A stretch of 36,851 nucleotides of DNA, taken from contig JAHEJV010000008.1 in assembly GCA_024638705.1 (NCBI GenBank), forward strand, positions 1 through 36,851. Reading direction: 5' to 3'. The position numbers and the translations under genes are program-made. Under the pieces are notes generated by a model. The model was not told the origin of the DNA and searched no databases. It saw only the letters and a list, made by a program, of their open reading frames with translations. Numbering within the stretch: position 1 is the first letter of the stretch; the number at the start of each line of letters is the position of its first letter. This DNA comes from Deltaproteobacteria bacterium (lineage in GTDB: Bacteria > Myxococcota_A > UBA9160 > SMWR01). This document shows, one piece after another, positions 25,985 to 34,472 of the stretch.

Positions 25985-27808
25985 ATGACCGAGACGGTCC
26001 CTTCGAACGATCCCACGGCCGGCGGCCCCGCGGCCGGCGTCCGCTGGGATCTCACCCATCTCTACGCGAGCCCCGACGACCCGAAGCTCGAAGCCGACCT
26101 CGACGCCGCGGACGCCGCATCGGAGGCGTTCGCCGAGCGCTACCGGGGCCGCGTCGCCGAGCTCGACGCGAAGACCCTCGCGCAGGCCGTCGGCGAGCTC
26201 GAGGTTCTCCAGGAGCCGGTCGGTCGCGCCGGCGCCTTCGCGTCGCTCGCGTTCGCGGCGGACACGGCGGCGCCCCGTCACGGTGCGCTGCTCCAGCACA
26301 TCCAGGAGCGCGGCACGGAGATCCGCAATCGGCTGCTCTTCTTCGAGCTCGAATGGCTGGCCGTCGACGGTGCGCGCGCGGCGTCGCTGCTCGAAGACCC
26401 GGCCCTGGCCCGGCGTCGCCACTTCCTCGCAGGGATGCGCCGTTACCGCGATCACGTGCTCTCGGAGCCCGAGGAAAAGATTCTCGGCGAGACGCACATC
26501 ACCGGCACCGCGGCGTTCAGCCGGCTCTTCGACGAGATCATGGCCGACGCCACGTTCGAGGTGACGATCGGTGAGGAGACGAAGACGCTCTCGGAAGAAG
26601 AGACGCTCGCTCTCCTCTACGATCCCGACCGCGAGAAGCGCCGCGCCGCGGCCGCCGGGCTCACCGCGGGCCTGCGCAAGCACGCGCGCGTGCTCGGCTT
26701 CATCTTCAACACGCTGGTGCAGGACAAGGCCGCCGACGACCGTCGCCGCGGCTACCCCACCGCGATGACGGCACGCAATCTCGCCAACGAGGCGAAGGCC
26801 GAGAGCGTCGATGCGCTGATCGACGCCTGCGTCGGCCGCTACGACCTGGTGGCACGCTACTACCGGCTCAAAGCGAAGCTGCTGGGCCTCGACGCGCTGG
26901 CCGACTACGACCGCTACGCCCCGCTCGAAGACGCCGCGGGCGAACGCAGCTTCGGCGAGGCACGCGACATCGTGCTCGCCGCCTATCGCGACTTCTCGCC
27001 GCGCATGGCCGACGTGGCGAAGCGCTTCTTCGAGGAGCGCTGGATCGACGCCGAGCTGCGTCCCGGGAAGCGCGGCGGCGCCTTCTCCGCCTCGACCGTG
27101 CCGTCGGTGCACCCCTACGTGCTGCTCAACTACACCGGCAACCTGCGCGACGTGATGACCGTCGCCCACGAGCTCGGCCACGGCGTCCACCAGACGCTCG
27201 CGTCGCCGCAGGGGCTCTTCGAGCAGGACACCCCGCTCACCACCGCCGAGACGGCGAGCGTGTTCGGCGAGATGCTCGTGTTCCGCCGCCTGATGCGCGA
27301 GGAGAAGGACCCGAAGGTCCGCCTCGCGCTGCTGTGCGGAAAGCTCGAAGACGCCTTCGCCACGGTGTTCCGACAGGTGGCGATGACCCGTTTCGAGCAG
27401 ATGCTCCACACCGCGCGCCGCGAAGAGGGCGAGCTGGCGCTCGATCGCGTCAACGAGCTCTGGATGGACGCGAACCGCCCGATGTTCGGCGACTCGGTGC
27501 AGCTCTCGGACGACTACGCCTGGTGGTGGCTCTACATCCCGCACTTCGTCCACTCGCCCTTCTACTGTTATGCCTACGCCTTCGGCGAGCTGCTCGTCCT
27601 GGCCCTGCTGCGGCGCTACGACGAGGAAGGCGAGAGCTTCGTGCCGAAGTACGAGGCACTGCTCGCGTCCGGCGGCTCGGACACCCCCGAGAACCTGCTC
27701 GCCGCGATGGACCTCGACATCGCCGACCCGGCCTTCTGGCAGGGCGGCCTGGCGCTGCTCGAAGAGCTGCTCGAGGAGGCGGAGACGCTGGCCGCGGAAG
27801 TCGGCTGA
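25985..27808 (+). CDS. pepF: Oligoendopeptidase F (M3 family zinc metallopeptidase)
   Basis: 607 residues, full length for PepF. Zinc site HELGH at 395-399 in MTVAHELGHGVHQTLASPQG, with the third ligand Glu in TTAETASVFGEMLVFRRLM. The preceding HPYVLLNYTGNLRDVMT and the C-terminal IPHFVHSPFYCYAYAFGELL (substrate-binding His and Tyr) are standard. It is a cytoplasmic endopeptidase cutting short peptides. The ATG at 25985 gives the common start …AGVRWDLTHLYASPDDPKLE; the frame upstream is not needed. The 65-codon gene follows after 80 bp. Confidence 0.95.
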   Translation: MTETVPSNDPTAGGPAAGVRWDLTHLYASPDDPKLEADLDAADAASEAFAERYRGRVAELDAKTLAQAVGELEVLQEPVGRAGAFASLAFAADTAAPRHGALLQHIQERGTEIRNRLLFFELEWLAVDGARAASLLEDPALARRRHFLAGMRRYRDHVLSEPEEKILGETHITGTAAFSRLFDEIMADATFEVTIGEETKTLSEEETLALLYDPDREKRRAAAAGLTAGLRKHARVLGFIFNTLVQDKAADDRRRGYPTAMTARNLANEAKAESVDALIDACVGRYDLVARYYRLKAKLLGLDALADYDRYAPLEDAAGERSFGEARDIVLAAYRDFSPRMADVAKRFFEERWIDAELRPGKRGGAFSASTVPSVHPYVLLNYTGNLRDVMTVAHELGHGVHQTLASPQGLFEQDTPLTTAETASVFGEMLVFRRLMREEKDPKVRLALLCGKLEDAFATVFRQVAMTRFEQMLHTARREEGELALDRVNELWMDANRPMFGDSVQLSDDYAWWWLYIPHFVHSPFYCYAYAFGELLVLALLRRYDEEGESFVPKYEALLASGGSDTPENLLAAMDLDIADPAFWQGGLALLEELLEEAETLAAEVG

Positions 27809-27851
27809 ATCCGGGCGCGCCCCGGTGATCCGGATCGCGCCCGCGCTCGAC

Positions 27852-27888
27852 CCTGTTCCGAGGCCCCGATGGGCCCAGGAGGAACAGG
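27852..27888 (+). promoter_or_regulatory. Hairpin overlapping the ribosome-binding site of the 65-codon gene
   Basis: Outer arms CCTGTTCC (27852-27859) and GGAACAGG (27881-27888) are a perfect 8-bp pair, with an inner GGCCC/GGGCC pair. The Shine-Dalgarno AGGAGGA (27878-27884) lies in the loop and 3' arm, and the ATG follows immediately. The structure could mask the start site. Confidence 0.45.
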
Positions 27889-28086
27889 ATGAGCGCCCCG
27901 CTTCACACCGCAGCCCCCCAGCCCACCAGCACCGGAACCACCCTTCTCGCGCTCGTGCAGCGCCTCACGGACGAAGGCGTCCACGAAGACGTCGTGGTCG
28001 AGCGGGCGCTCGAGCTGCTCGAGACCGGCCAGGCCCACCTGACGGGCAACTTCCGCGGCGTCCCGGTGGCGGTGTTCCGCGCCTGA
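27889..28086 (+). CDS. Small protein of unknown function (65 residues)
   Basis: I do not recognise the family. A near-ideal ribosome-binding site (AGGAGGA, 4 nt before the ATG) and the position between pepF and dnaE2 support a real gene. The first 16 residues are Ala/Pro/Thr-rich. After that come two amphipathic helices (TLLALVQRLTDEGVHEDVVV and ERALELLETGQAHLTGNFRG). No Cys, signal peptide or membrane segment is seen, so it should be soluble and cytoplasmic. It ends 71 bp before the dnaE2 start but upstream of the dnaE2 promoter motif, so it is probably a separate unit. Confidence 0.65.
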   Translation: MSAPLHTAAPQPTSTGTTLLALVQRLTDEGVHEDVVVERALELLETGQAHLTGNFRGVPVAVFRA

Positions 28087-28119
28087 CCGGTGTTCCACAC
28101 CCGAGCCCCGCGAAACTTC

Positions 28120-28148
28120 TTGAAGAAGGGCGAATAAAAGACGAAAAT
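28120..28148 (+). promoter_or_regulatory. dnaE2 promoter/operator with AAGACGAAAA motif
   Basis: TTGAAG (28120-28125), 17 bp, GAAAAT (28143-28148), 9 nt before the GTG start. AAGACGAAAA (28138-28147) is identical to the imuA half-site and in the same position relative to the -10 and start codon. A 6-bp palindrome CTTCTT-G-AAGAAG overlaps the -35. Only one half-site is present, unlike the four at imuA. Confidence 0.6.
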
Positions 28149-28157
28149 CCGTCTCCC

Positions 28158-31100
28158 GTGTCCCGCCACCCCCCGGCTGCCGACTACGTCGAGCTGCGCT
28201 GCAAGAGCGCCTTCTCGTTTCTCGAGGCGTCCTCGAATCCGGAAGACCTGGCCGAGGTCGCGGCCGAGCGCGGCCATCACGCCCTCGCCCTCGCCGACCG
28301 CGACGGCCTCTACGGCATCCCGCGTTTCCACCAGGCGGCGAAGGCCGCCGGGGTCCGGGCGATCGTCGGCGCGGAGCTGGCGATCACCGATCGAGCCCCG
28401 CAAGCGGCCGCGGGCCGCGCGCAGCGAGGCGAAGCCGAGCGAGGTCCCAGCGGGCACGGACCCCGGCTGCAGCTGCTCGTCGAATCGCCGCGCGGCTATC
28501 GCCATCTCGCGCGCCTCGTCACCTGCGGACACGGGCGCGGCGAGAAGGGCGAGGCGAGCGTCACCTGGGACGAGCTGGAGGAGTACGCCGGCGAGTTGTG
28601 CGCCCTCGTCCACGGCGACGCCGCGGTCGACCGCACCGCGCTCGACCGCCTGCGCGCGCTCTTTCCCGGACGCCTGTGGGTCGACGTCTCGCGCCACGGC
28701 CGCCGTGACCAGGAGTGCGCCAACCGCCGCGCCGTCGATCTCGCCCTGGCGCTGGGCGTGCCCGTCGTCGCCACCGGCGACGTGCGCCACGCGCGCCCCG
28801 AAGACCGCAAGCTCACCGACGCCCTCACCTGTCTGCGTCACAAGACGCGCCTCGATCGCGCCGGCCGCGTGCTCGCCGCCAACGCCGAGCCCCATCTCCA
28901 TACCCCCGCCGAGATGGCGCGCCGTTTCGCCGACCGTCCGGAGTGGGTGCGCGCCACCCGCGCGATCGCCGAGCGCTGCGCCTTCACCCTCGAGAACCTC
29001 GGCTACCGCTTCCCCGAGTTCCCGATTCCGCCCGGTGAGTCGCAGGCGTCCTTCCTGCGCATCCTCACCGAGTACGGCGCGCGCGAGCGCTACGGCCACC
29101 CGGTGCCCCCGAAGGCGCGGCGTCAGCTCGAGCACGAGCTCGCGCTGATCGAGAAGCTCGAGCTCGCCGGCTACTTCCTGATCGTGCACGACATCGCGCG
29201 CTTCGCCCGCGAGGCACCGATGCTCGCCCAGGGCCGCGGCTCGGCTGCGAACAGCGCGGTGTGTTATGCGCTCGGCATCACCGCCGTCGACCCGGTGGCG
29301 ATGGGCCTGCTCTTCGAACGCTTCCTCTCGGAAGAGCGCGGCGAGTGGCCGGACATCGACATCGACCTGCCCTCGGGCGAGCAGCGCGAGTCGGTGATCC
29401 AGCACGTCTTCGAGAAGTACGGCCACCACGGCGCCGCGATGACGGCGGTGGTGATCACCTACCGCACGAAGATGGCGGTGCGCGAGATGGGGAAGGTGCT
29501 CGGGCTCGGCGACGACGCGATCGGGCGGCTCGCGAAGCTGCTCTCGAGCGTCGACCACCCGGAAGATCCCGGCACCGCCGAGGGCGCGTTGAAGGAAGCC
29601 GGCGTCGACCCCGGGTCACCGCGCATCGCCGCGCTGCTCGACCTGGTGTCGCGCGTGCGCGGACTGCCGCGCCATCTGGGCCAGCACTCGGGCGGCATCG
29701 TGATCGCCGCGGGCCGTCTCGACGAGGTGGTGCCGATCGAGCCCGCCGCGATGGCGAACCGCCGCGTCGTGCAGTGGGACAAGGAGGACTGCGCCGACCT
29801 CGGCATCATCAAGATCGACCTGCTCGGCCTCGGCATGCTCGCCGCGCTCGAGGACACGCTCGTGCAGGTGCAGCGACACGAAGGGGTGACGGTCGACCTC
29901 GCGAAGCTCCCCGCCGACGACCCCGACACCTACGCCATGATTCGCGAGGCCGACACCGTCGGCACCTTCCAGATCGAGAGCCGCGCCCAGATGGCGACGC
30001 TCCCGCGCATGAAGCCCGAGCGCTTCTACGACCTCGTCGTCGAGGTGGCGATCATCCGGCCGGGCCCGATCACGGGGAAGATGGTGAACCCGTATCTCGA
30101 ACGCCGCGCCGGACGCGAGCCCGTCCGCTATCCGCACCCGTGCCTCGAGCCGATCCTCGAGCGGACGCTCGGCGTCCCGCTCTTCCAGGAGCAGCTGCTG
30201 CGCATCGCGATGACGGCGGCCGGCTTCACGGGCGGCGAAGCCGAAGAGCTGCGGCGCGCGATGGGGTTCAAGCGTTCGGTGGAGCGGATGAGCCGGATCG
30301 AGGAGCGGCTCGTCGCGGGGATGACCGAACGAGGCATCGATTGCTCTGCGCAGGAGGAGATCCTGCGCGGCATCACCTCGTTTGCGCTCTACGGATTCCC
30401 CGAGTCGCACGCGGCGTCGTTCGCGCTGATCGCGTACGCGTCGTCCTACTTGAAGTGTCACCACCCGGCGGCCTTCCTCGCCGGCCTGCTCAACGCGCAG
30501 CCGATGGGCTTCTACAGCGCGGCCAGCCTGGTGAAGGACGCCCAGCGCCACGGCGTCGTGGTGCTGCCGATCGACGTCGCGCGGTCGGGGTGGAACTCGG
30601 AGTTGGAAGCAAGCCGGCCGGAGGCCGGCGCGCAGCGAGGCGAAGCCGAGCGAAGTCAAAAGGATGCCTCCGCCTCCCCTGAAGACTCTCCCCAGGAATC
30701 ATCGAGCCCGCTCCCGCAACGAACACCGCGCACTCGTTTCCTCGAGGTCCCCAGCCGAAACGAATGGGCCGTGCGGCTGGGGTTGCGGCGCGTCGCCGGA
30801 CTGCGCGAGGAGACGGCCGAGCGCATCGTCGCCGCGCGCGCCGACGCGCCCTTCGCGAGCGCCGCCGACCTCGCCGCGCGCGCCCGGCCGAGCCGCGAGG
30901 AGCTCGCCACCCTCGCCGAGCTCGGCGCCCTCGCGAGCCTCGACGCGACGACGCGAACGCGGCGACGGGCTCTCTGGCAGGTGACCGGCCTCTCGCGCGA
31001 CCCGCTGCTCGTCGGCGCGAGCCCGACGCCCGAGCCGTCGCCGCTGCCCGAGATGAGCCCCGTCGAGGAGACCCTCGCCGACTACGCCCGAAGCGGCCTC

Positions 31101-31469
31101 ACCACCGGCGTCCACCTGATGGCCCACCTGCGCGAAGGCCTCGACGCGCGCGGCCTGCTCTCCGCTGCGGCACTGCGCGAAGTGCCCGACGGACGCTTCG
31201 TCCGCACCGCCGGCCACGTGATCGTCCGCCAACGCCCGGGCAGCGCGAAGGGCTTCTGCTTCCTCACCCTCGAGGACGAGACCGGCACCTCGAACGCCGT
31301 CCTCACACCCGACGTCTTCCAGCGCTTCCGCATCGGCCTCCACAGCGGAGCGATCCTCGAGATCGCCGGGCCGGTGCAGAACGTGGAAGGGGTCATCCAC
31401 GTGCGGGTCCGCGACCTGCGCCCCCTCGTCCCCGGCTCCGAGCTGCCGCGCAGCCACGACTACCGCTGA
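28158..31469 (+). CDS. dnaE2: Error-prone DNA polymerase DnaE2 (ImuC) carrying two repeat insertions
   Basis: 1103 residues, GTG start. The PHP domain begins YVELRCKSAFSFLEASSNPE, with Arg where DnaE-type proteins usually have a His. The polymerase palm carries the catalytic acids in DIDIDLPS (about 399-406). FQIESRAQMATLPRMKPERF is the conserved C-family segment. A helix-hairpin-helix region and an OB fold (KGFCFLTLEDETGTSNAVLT) follow, and the end SHDYR matches the DnaE2 C-terminus (SHDFR/SRDFH). It is the mutasome polymerase working with ImuA and ImuB. Two in-frame repeat copies lie in loops at about residues 81-97 and 818-858, adding Arg/Glu/Ser-rich segments absent from the family. Convergent with a small gene at 31539. 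Confidence 0.93.
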   Translation: MSRHPPAADYVELRCKSAFSFLEASSNPEDLAEVAAERGHHALALADRDGLYGIPRFHQAAKAAGVRAIVGAELAITDRAPQAAAGRAQRGEAERGPSGHGPRLQLLVESPRGYRHLARLVTCGHGRGEKGEASVTWDELEEYAGELCALVHGDAAVDRTALDRLRALFPGRLWVDVSRHGRRDQECANRRAVDLALALGVPVVATGDVRHARPEDRKLTDALTCLRHKTRLDRAGRVLAANAEPHLHTPAEMARRFADRPEWVRATRAIAERCAFTLENLGYRFPEFPIPPGESQASFLRILTEYGARERYGHPVPPKARRQLEHELALIEKLELAGYFLIVHDIARFAREAPMLAQGRGSAANSAVCYALGITAVDPVAMGLLFERFLSEERGEWPDIDIDLPSGEQRESVIQHVFEKYGHHGAAMTAVVITYRTKMAVREMGKVLGLGDDAIGRLAKLLSSVDHPEDPGTAEGALKEAGVDPGSPRIAALLDLVSRVRGLPRHLGQHSGGIVIAAGRLDEVVPIEPAAMANRRVVQWDKEDCADLGIIKIDLLGLGMLAALEDTLVQVQRHEGVTVDLAKLPADDPDTYAMIREADTVGTFQIESRAQMATLPRMKPERFYDLVVEVAIIRPGPITGKMVNPYLERRAGREPVRYPHPCLEPILERTLGVPLFQEQLLRIAMTAAGFTGGEAEELRRAMGFKRSVERMSRIEERLVAGMTERGIDCSAQEEILRGITSFALYGFPESHAASFALIAYASSYLKCHHPAAFLAGLLNAQPMGFYSAASLVKDAQRHGVVVLPIDVARSGWNSELEASRPEAGAQRGEAERSQKDASASPEDSPQESSSPLPQRTPRTRFLEVPSRNEWAVRLGLRRVAGLREETAERIVAARADAPFASAADLAARARPSREELATLAELGALASLDATTRTRRRALWQVTGLSRDPLLVGASPTPEPSPLPEMSPVEETLADYARSGLTTGVHLMAHLREGLDARGLLSAAALREVPDGRFVRTAGHVIVRQRPGSAKGFCFLTLEDETGTSNAVLTPDVFQRFRIGLHSGAILEIAGPVQNVEGVIHVRVRDLRPLVPGSELPRSHDYR
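28400..28446 (+). repeat. Dispersed repeat head, copy H, inside dnaE2
   Basis: 47-bp head only: stem GCGGCC-GCG-GGCCGC and second hairpin GGC-GAA-GCC. It encodes AQRGEAER in the same frame as copy G. It lies in the PHP-domain loop after VGAELAITD. No tail. Confidence 0.75.
30609..30730 (+). repeat. Dispersed repeat, full copy G, inside dnaE2
   Basis: About 122 bp with head stem GCCGGCC-GGA-GGCCGGC, second hairpin GGC-GAA-GCC, 38-bp spacer, and tail GAATCATCGAGCCCG to ACGAACACCGC. It adds about 40 residues (SRPEAGAQRGEAERSQKDAS onward) between GWNSELE and WAVRLGLRRVAGL without breaking the frame. Confidence 0.9.
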
Positions 31470-31474
31470 CGCCG

Positions 31475-31491
31475 CCCGCCCTCGCGGCGGG
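31475..31491. terminator. Short hairpin after dnaE2
   Basis: CCCGCC-CTCGC-GGCGGG, a 6-bp stem 6 bp beyond the dnaE2 stop and before the convergent small gene. No T-run. Possible terminator. Confidence 0.35.
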
Positions 31492-31538
31492 GGACACGGC
31501 GTCGCGGGACGACCAAGCGCTGATCGAAGTGACCGCGC

Positions 31539-31769
31539 TCAGGCGCGGTTGAGCTCCTTCGGAGCGCGCTTGCGGAAGAAGCGGCGCGGACGGGCGTAGA
31601 GCGCGCGCTCGTCCACGAGGGGGTCGCGCTCGTCGAGCGGGCAATCGCCGCCGTCGGCGCAGGCCACCGTGCCGTACCAGTCGTCGCCGCGCTTCACCGA
31701 CGCCAGACCCAGCGAGCGCTGACAACGGATGCACGACCCATAGGCCGGCACGCGATCCACCTCGGACAT
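31539..31769 (-). CDS. Small protein with four Cys, putative zinc-binding
   Basis: 76 residues, family not recognised. The ATG at 31767-31769 follows a purine-rich site (AAGGGAGAGG). Cys13 and Cys16 form a CxxC (SCIRCQRS). Cys37 and Cys43 follow in the segment ACADGGDCP, so a single zinc site is plausible. The C-terminus is basic (ARPRRFFRKRAPKELNRA). The frame is open further upstream but only as shadow. It is divergent from the DAHP synthase gene and convergent with dnaE2. Basic tail plus Cys pairs could mean nucleic-acid binding, but that is a guess. Confidence 0.65.
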   Translation of the reverse strand: MSEVDRVPAYGSCIRCQRSLGLASVKRGDDWYGTVACADGGDCPLDERDPLVDERALYARPRRFFRKRAPKELNRA

Positions 31770-31916
31770 CCACCTCTCCCTTCGCACGAACGGCCCGAAA
31801 ACCGGGCGCGCCGGAGCTTGCCACCCTCGGACGGCTGTGACCAGCGCTCTCGCGCCTCGCGAGCGCGCTCCGAGAGCCCCCCGATCGCCAACCGCTGTTT
31901 TGAGGTAAGTTGGTCG

Positions 31917-31946
31917 CGGGCCTTCCCGCGGCGCGGGCAAGGCCCG
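31917..31946 (+). promoter_or_regulatory. Strong hairpin in the leader of the DAHP synthase gene
   Basis: Outer arms CGGGCCTT / AAGGCCCG (8 bp) enclose CCCGC-GGC-GCGGG with one unpaired C, about 74 nt before the ATG. The 250-bp gap 31770-32019 otherwise shows no gene. No leader peptide rich in aromatic codons was recognised, so an attenuator is only a possibility. Confidence 0.4.
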
Positions 31947-32019
31947 TCTCCCATCCAGAGCCAACCCGAGCGATCGCGGCCACATCCCTCCGGCGATCGA
32001 GGAACCCACCCGAGCCCCC

Positions 32020-33078
<1,059 letters not shown>

Positions 33079-33086
33079 GCGGCGCC

Positions 33087-34463
33087 GTGGCGGAGAAGGT
33101 TTCCGTTCAGCTCTTCTCGGGTTTCCTCGGTGCGGGGAAGACGACGGCGATCCTCGCGCAGCTCGACGCACGCCGGAAGCGCGGCGAGCGCGTCGCCGTC
33201 ATCGTGAACGACTTCGGCGAAGCCTCCCTCGACGAGGAGGCGCTCGCCGAAGGCGAACCCTTCCGCATCACGAACATCCCCGGCGGCTGCGTGTGCTGCA
33301 CCGCGCCCGAAGGGTTCGTCGCGGCGCTCGAAGCCGTCCTCGGCGAGGAGCCCGACCGCCTGCTGATCGAGCCGACCGGCCTCGCGCGTCCCCAGGACCT
33401 GATCGACACGATCCGGCGCTGCCCGCAGCGCGACGCCTTCGAGCTGGCGCCTACCGTCGTGCTCGTCGATCCGCGCCAGCTCCGCGAGACGAGCGCGCGC
33501 GGCGACGACGAGACGCGCCAGCTCCTGCGCGAACAGGCCCAGGTGGCGGACGTGCTCGTCGCCAACCGCACCGACCTCGCGAGCGAGGCCGACCTCGACG
33601 CCTTCGACGCGCTCGCGACCGACCTCTGGCCCGGGCCCCTCGCCGTGCACCGCACGACCCACGGCGCGCTGCCCCCGGAAGCCTTCGACTGGCCGCCGGG
33701 CGAAGGGCCGCGCGCAGAACCCCACGCGTCCGACGGACACGCCCACCACGCCCACGACCCGTCCACCGACGGACATCGCGCCCGCTCCTGGGTGTGGCCC
33801 CAGGACGCCGTGTTCTCGGGCCGCCGTCTGCGCGACACGCTCCAGTCGCTCGCCGGCGAGAAGGGCGTCGCGCGCCTCAAGGGGATCTTCCGCACCGAGG
33901 AGGGCACGAGTCGCCTCGAGATCTCGGGTGGCGTCCTCCACGATCGGCTGACTTCCTACCGCCGCGACAGTCGCGCCGACGCGATCGTGCGATCGGAAGC
34001 GGAAGCGCTCCTCGACACGATCGCGAAGCAGCTCGAAGCGGCCCTGCTCAGCGAGGCCGAGCGCGCCGTCGACCCGAACCGGATCGAATGGGTGCTGCCC
34101 GATGGCCGCGTGTTCGGCGTCGATCGCGCCGCCCTGCGCGCGCTGCCCGACGGCATCGCGGACGTGTCGACGCTCTTCCCGAAGCGCGCGGGCGCTGCCG
34201 CGCGCGTCCAGGCCGTGTTCGAGTCGCTGCCGCTGCCCGAAGATGGGAGCGCCGTCGTCGTGGCCGGCGACGGCTTCGCCAGCGATCCGGTCGACATCGC
34301 GGTGCTGCGACGGGGCGTCCTGCTGCACAGCCAGGACGACGGCCCGCTCCCGGAGAAGCAGGGAGGCCCGTTCCGGCTGCTGATCCCGGAAGACGCCTCG
34401 CCCGAGCCGGTCTCGTGCGCGAACGTGAAAGGCGTCGCGAAGGTGGTGCTTCGCGAGAGCTAG
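33087..34463 (+). CDS. CobW/COG0523 G3E GTPase with atypical C-terminal domain
   Basis: 458 residues, GTG start. Walker A is GFLGAGKTT (12-20). The metal motif CVCC (68-71) lies in NIPGGCVCCTAPEGF, the Walker B region is LLIEPTGLARPQDL, and NRTD (160-163) gives guanine specificity. A His-rich loop around 213-232 (HASDGHAHHAHD) is the usual metal-binding insert. COG0523 GTPases deliver Zn, Co or other metals to client enzymes. After a CobW C-terminal domain, the last ~95 residues (GFASDPVDIAVLRRGVLLHS; GPLPEKQGGPFRLLIPEDAS; CANVKGVAKVVLRES) resemble the end of a sulfite-oxidase-type molybdopterin domain. That is unusual for the family. It is 8 bp downstream of the DAHP synthase gene, a metal-dependent enzyme and possible client. 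Confidence 0.85.
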   Translation: MAEKVSVQLFSGFLGAGKTTAILAQLDARRKRGERVAVIVNDFGEASLDEEALAEGEPFRITNIPGGCVCCTAPEGFVAALEAVLGEEPDRLLIEPTGLARPQDLIDTIRRCPQRDAFELAPTVVLVDPRQLRETSARGDDETRQLLREQAQVADVLVANRTDLASEADLDAFDALATDLWPGPLAVHRTTHGALPPEAFDWPPGEGPRAEPHASDGHAHHAHDPSTDGHRARSWVWPQDAVFSGRRLRDTLQSLAGEKGVARLKGIFRTEEGTSRLEISGGVLHDRLTSYRRDSRADAIVRSEAEALLDTIAKQLEAALLSEAERAVDPNRIEWVLPDGRVFGVDRAALRALPDGIADVSTLFPKRAGAAARVQAVFESLPLPEDGSAVVVAGDGFASDPVDIAVLRRGVLLHSQDDGPLPEKQGGPFRLLIPEDASPEPVSCANVKGVAKVVLRES

Positions 34464-34472
34464 CGTGGGCCC

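Noticed and set aside
27852-27888. GTTC/GAAC pair as a LexA box
   Set aside because: The half-sites are more than 20 bp apart and form a hairpin over a ribosome-binding site. Known boxes have 4-7 bp spacers.
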